Shown one piece after another: positions 4,637 to 5,970 of a stretch of 5,970 nt of DNA. Numbering within the stretch: position 1 is the stretch's first letter; each line of letters starts with the position of its first letter. Below the pieces are notes generated by a model. It ran no database searches, was not told the origin of the DNA, and saw nothing but the letters and a program-made list of their open reading frames with translations. The stretch spans positions 1 through 5,970 of the forward strand of contig JBCLLN010000027.1 in NCBI GenBank assembly GCA_039738635.1, written 5' to 3'. A program made the translations under genes and the position numbers. This DNA is from JBCLLP01 sp039738635. GTDB lineage: Bacteria > Patescibacteriota > Saccharimonadia > CAILAD01 > BJGX01.

Positions 4637-5917
4637 ATGAAGCCAGAACACCTCCTTAACCGCCAGCCCAGTGAGTATGCAACTATCTATATAGATATGA
4701 ATTCTTTCTTTGCATCTGTTGAGCAGTTTTATGATCCTAAACTTAGGGGCCGGCCAGTGGGGGTAGCTACTTCTCTAAGCTTAGGGGGCAGTATTGTAGC
4801 AGCTTCTATCCAAGCCAAGCGTTTTGGCATAGTTACGGGCACAAAAGTAGCTCTGGCTCGCCAAATCTGCCCTGATATAGTAATTATTCATGATAGCCCC
4901 AACTCATATCGTGCCATACATAGGCAAATAATACAGATATTACACAATACACCTTGCTATGTTCGCGCCAAGAGTATCGACGAGGCCTACCTGAAAGTGC
5001 CTAGCTATATGCAGTCCTGTAAGCTAGTTAATGCTTTGGTAAAGGCAATAAAAGTTAGTTTGTATAATTTATATGGCGAGCATATATTATGCTCAATAGG
5101 AGTTTCAAGTAATGTTTGGCTCGCTAAAATGGCCGGGAATAGCCAAAAACCCAATGGCCTAGTTTTTATTGGCCAAAAAGACCTAATAAAGTTCTATTCA
5201 GGGCTAGGACTGACTGATTTGACAGGAATAAGCTACGCCATGGCAAAAAAGCTTTATGCAATTGGCATAGAGACACCGCTACAGCTATATCTGGCTAGCT
5301 GGAAGCTACTAAATAGTAAGCTTGGCATTAATGGTGGCAAATGGTACTTAAGAATGCGAGGCTATGAAGTTGATACAGTGGCTTTATCTGCCAATAAATC
5401 CCTTAGCCACCAGATAACAACCATGCCTAATCCACCAAGCTCGCTTGTAGAAGTAACAACATATATCAATAAAATAGCAGTAACTTTAGGTGCAAGGCTT
5501 AGGAGCAAGTCATTGTCAGCAAGGGGTGTAGCGCTATATATATGTTTTGATAATGGCCAATGGTGGGGTAATGGCTATAAAAATGTTACATCTTATAGGT
5601 CTGACTACGAAATAATAGCATTATCACAATTGTTGTTAAAAAAACTCATAAATTTACCATCACCAGTGCGTAGGGTAAGCATAACGCTTTTTAATTTGTC
5701 TAGGGCCAATCAATTATCGTTGGGTTTAGAGGGCAATATGGACAAATATATGGCACTTTCAGTGGCCATTGACGCCATCAATGGTCGGTATGGCAACAAT
5801 ACTATTATGCCCCTGCGTAGCTTTGGGGCTAATTATGTTAATCTCAATAGAGTTGGCTTTGCTGGCGATTTATTAAGAGAAACCATTGATCCAACCAGCA
5901 CCAAGCATTACCACTAA
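4637..5917 (+). CDS. dinB: Y-family translesion DNA polymerase (DinB/UmuC type)
   Basis: This 426-residue Y-family DNA polymerase copies past damaged template bases with low fidelity. Residue numbers are from ATG 4637. The palm carries YIDMNSFFASVEQ (18-30) with metal ligand Asp20 and steric-gate Phe25, and SIDEAYL (113-119) with catalytic Asp115 and Glu116. Fingers residues include AASIQAKRFGI (55-65) and CPDIVII (78-84). GVSSNVWLAKMAGNSQKPNGL (split over 155-175) is the family's palm motif. A helix-hairpin-helix thumb (about 193-221) and little finger (about 255-355) follow. QLSLGL (359-364) resembles the QLVLGL beta-clamp motif of E. coli Pol IV. The tail has DAINGRYG (379-386) and LNRVGFAGD. 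The IDMN form and internal clamp motif are also UmuC-like, so the dinB symbol is provisional. An in-frame TTG at 4586 precedes the -10 box and is rejected as the start. The gene is divergent from the NrdR-like gene. No terminator is seen after it. Confidence 0.92.
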   Translation: MKPEHLLNRQPSEYATIYIDMNSFFASVEQFYDPKLRGRPVGVATSLSLGGSIVAASIQAKRFGIVTGTKVALARQICPDIVIIHDSPNSYRAIHRQIIQILHNTPCYVRAKSIDEAYLKVPSYMQSCKLVNALVKAIKVSLYNLYGEHILCSIGVSSNVWLAKMAGNSQKPNGLVFIGQKDLIKFYSGLGLTDLTGISYAMAKKLYAIGIETPLQLYLASWKLLNSKLGINGGKWYLRMRGYEVDTVALSANKSLSHQITTMPNPPSSLVEVTTYINKIAVTLGARLRSKSLSARGVALYICFDNGQWWGNGYKNVTSYRSDYEIIALSQLLLKKLINLPSPVRRVSITLFNLSRANQLSLGLEGNMDKYMALSVAIDAINGRYGNNTIMPLRSFGANYVNLNRVGFAGDLLRETIDPTSTKHYH

Positions 5918-5930
5918 CGGCGCTATATGG

Positions 5931-5959
5931 TTGAAATTAGGCTATTTATAAGATAGAAT
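5931..5959 (+). promoter_or_regulatory. Sigma70-type promoter for a gene beyond the window
   Basis: TTGAAA (5931-5936) and TAGAAT (5954-5959) are separated by 17 bases, each one mismatch from consensus. The predicted transcript would begin near 5966, so the gene it drives lies past the right edge on the plus strand. It starts 13 bases after the polymerase stop, with no terminator between. An imperfect dyad (CTATTT, three bases, AAGATAG; 5942-5956) sits in the spacer, which may be chance in AT-rich DNA. Confidence 0.6.
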
Positions 5960-5970
5960 AAAGCAGTTGA

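Noticed and set aside
5881..5933. Inverted repeat AACCAT/ATGGTT around the polymerase stop as a terminator
   Set aside because: The arms are short, the loop is about 40 bases and no T run follows.
5927..5956. Tiny frame starting at ATG 5927 after the polymerase gene
   Set aside because: It ends after nine codons, overlaps the promoter boxes and has no ribosome site.
1..5970. tRNA, rRNA, CRISPR array, insertion sequence, prophage or defence-system signatures
   Set aside because: Both strands were read for cloverleaf or CCA-like ends, regularly spaced repeats, terminal inverted repeats and transposase motifs; none were found.

Overview
The window looks like chromosomal DNA from a small-genome bacterium of the Patescibacteria/CPR type, with Saccharibacteria (TM7) as my best guess. 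The grounds are indirect. Intergenic gaps are short. Composition is moderately AT-rich (about 40% GC by eye, not counted). The glycosyltransferase has the look of those I associate with CPR genomes, a small zinc-ribbon protein sits directly before bL25, and the NrdR-like protein is divergent. TGA serves as a stop in the glycosyltransferase gene, and none of the long reading frames has an in-frame TGA. This argues against the SR1/Gracilibacteria code, in which UGA is glycine. A phylogeny would be needed to fix the lineage.

Layout. (1) Positions 1-2805, plus strand: a surface-polymer operon. It begins with the last codons of an unknown membrane protein, which overlap a membrane-anchored family 2 glycosyltransferase. 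That gene overlaps, by ATGA, a WecA/TagO-type polyprenyl-phosphate sugar-1-phosphate transferase. The transferase would start a lipid-linked glycan and the glycosyltransferase would extend it. (2) Positions 2825-3983, plus strand: a sigma70-type promoter with a small dyad in its spacer drives a 113-residue four-cysteine zinc-ribbon protein of unknown role and ribosomal protein bL25 (CTC type, with a long acidic tail). (3) Positions 4021-4045: a hairpin terminator lies between convergent genes and can serve both strands. (4) Positions 4054-4503, minus strand: a divergent NrdR-like zinc-ribbon/ATP-cone regulator. (5) Positions 4504-4636: a divergent control region with two 20-bp-phased direct repeats and a promoter for the next gene. 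(6) Positions 4637-5917, plus strand: a Y-family translesion DNA polymerase with intact catalytic acids and a beta-clamp motif. (7) Positions 5931-5959: a good promoter pointing out of the window.

Three plus-strand promoters (2825, 4570, 5931) all have a 17-bp spacer and near-consensus -10 boxes. Two of them show that the longest-ORF starts of the zinc-ribbon and polymerase genes lie upstream of where transcription should begin; I place the starts at GTG 2880 and ATG 4637.

I see no mobile element, CRISPR array, RNA gene or clear novel defence system. The most interesting points are the unknown zinc-ribbon protein tied to bL25 with its dyad-bearing promoter, and the divergent NrdR/polymerase pair sharing a repeat-bearing control region.
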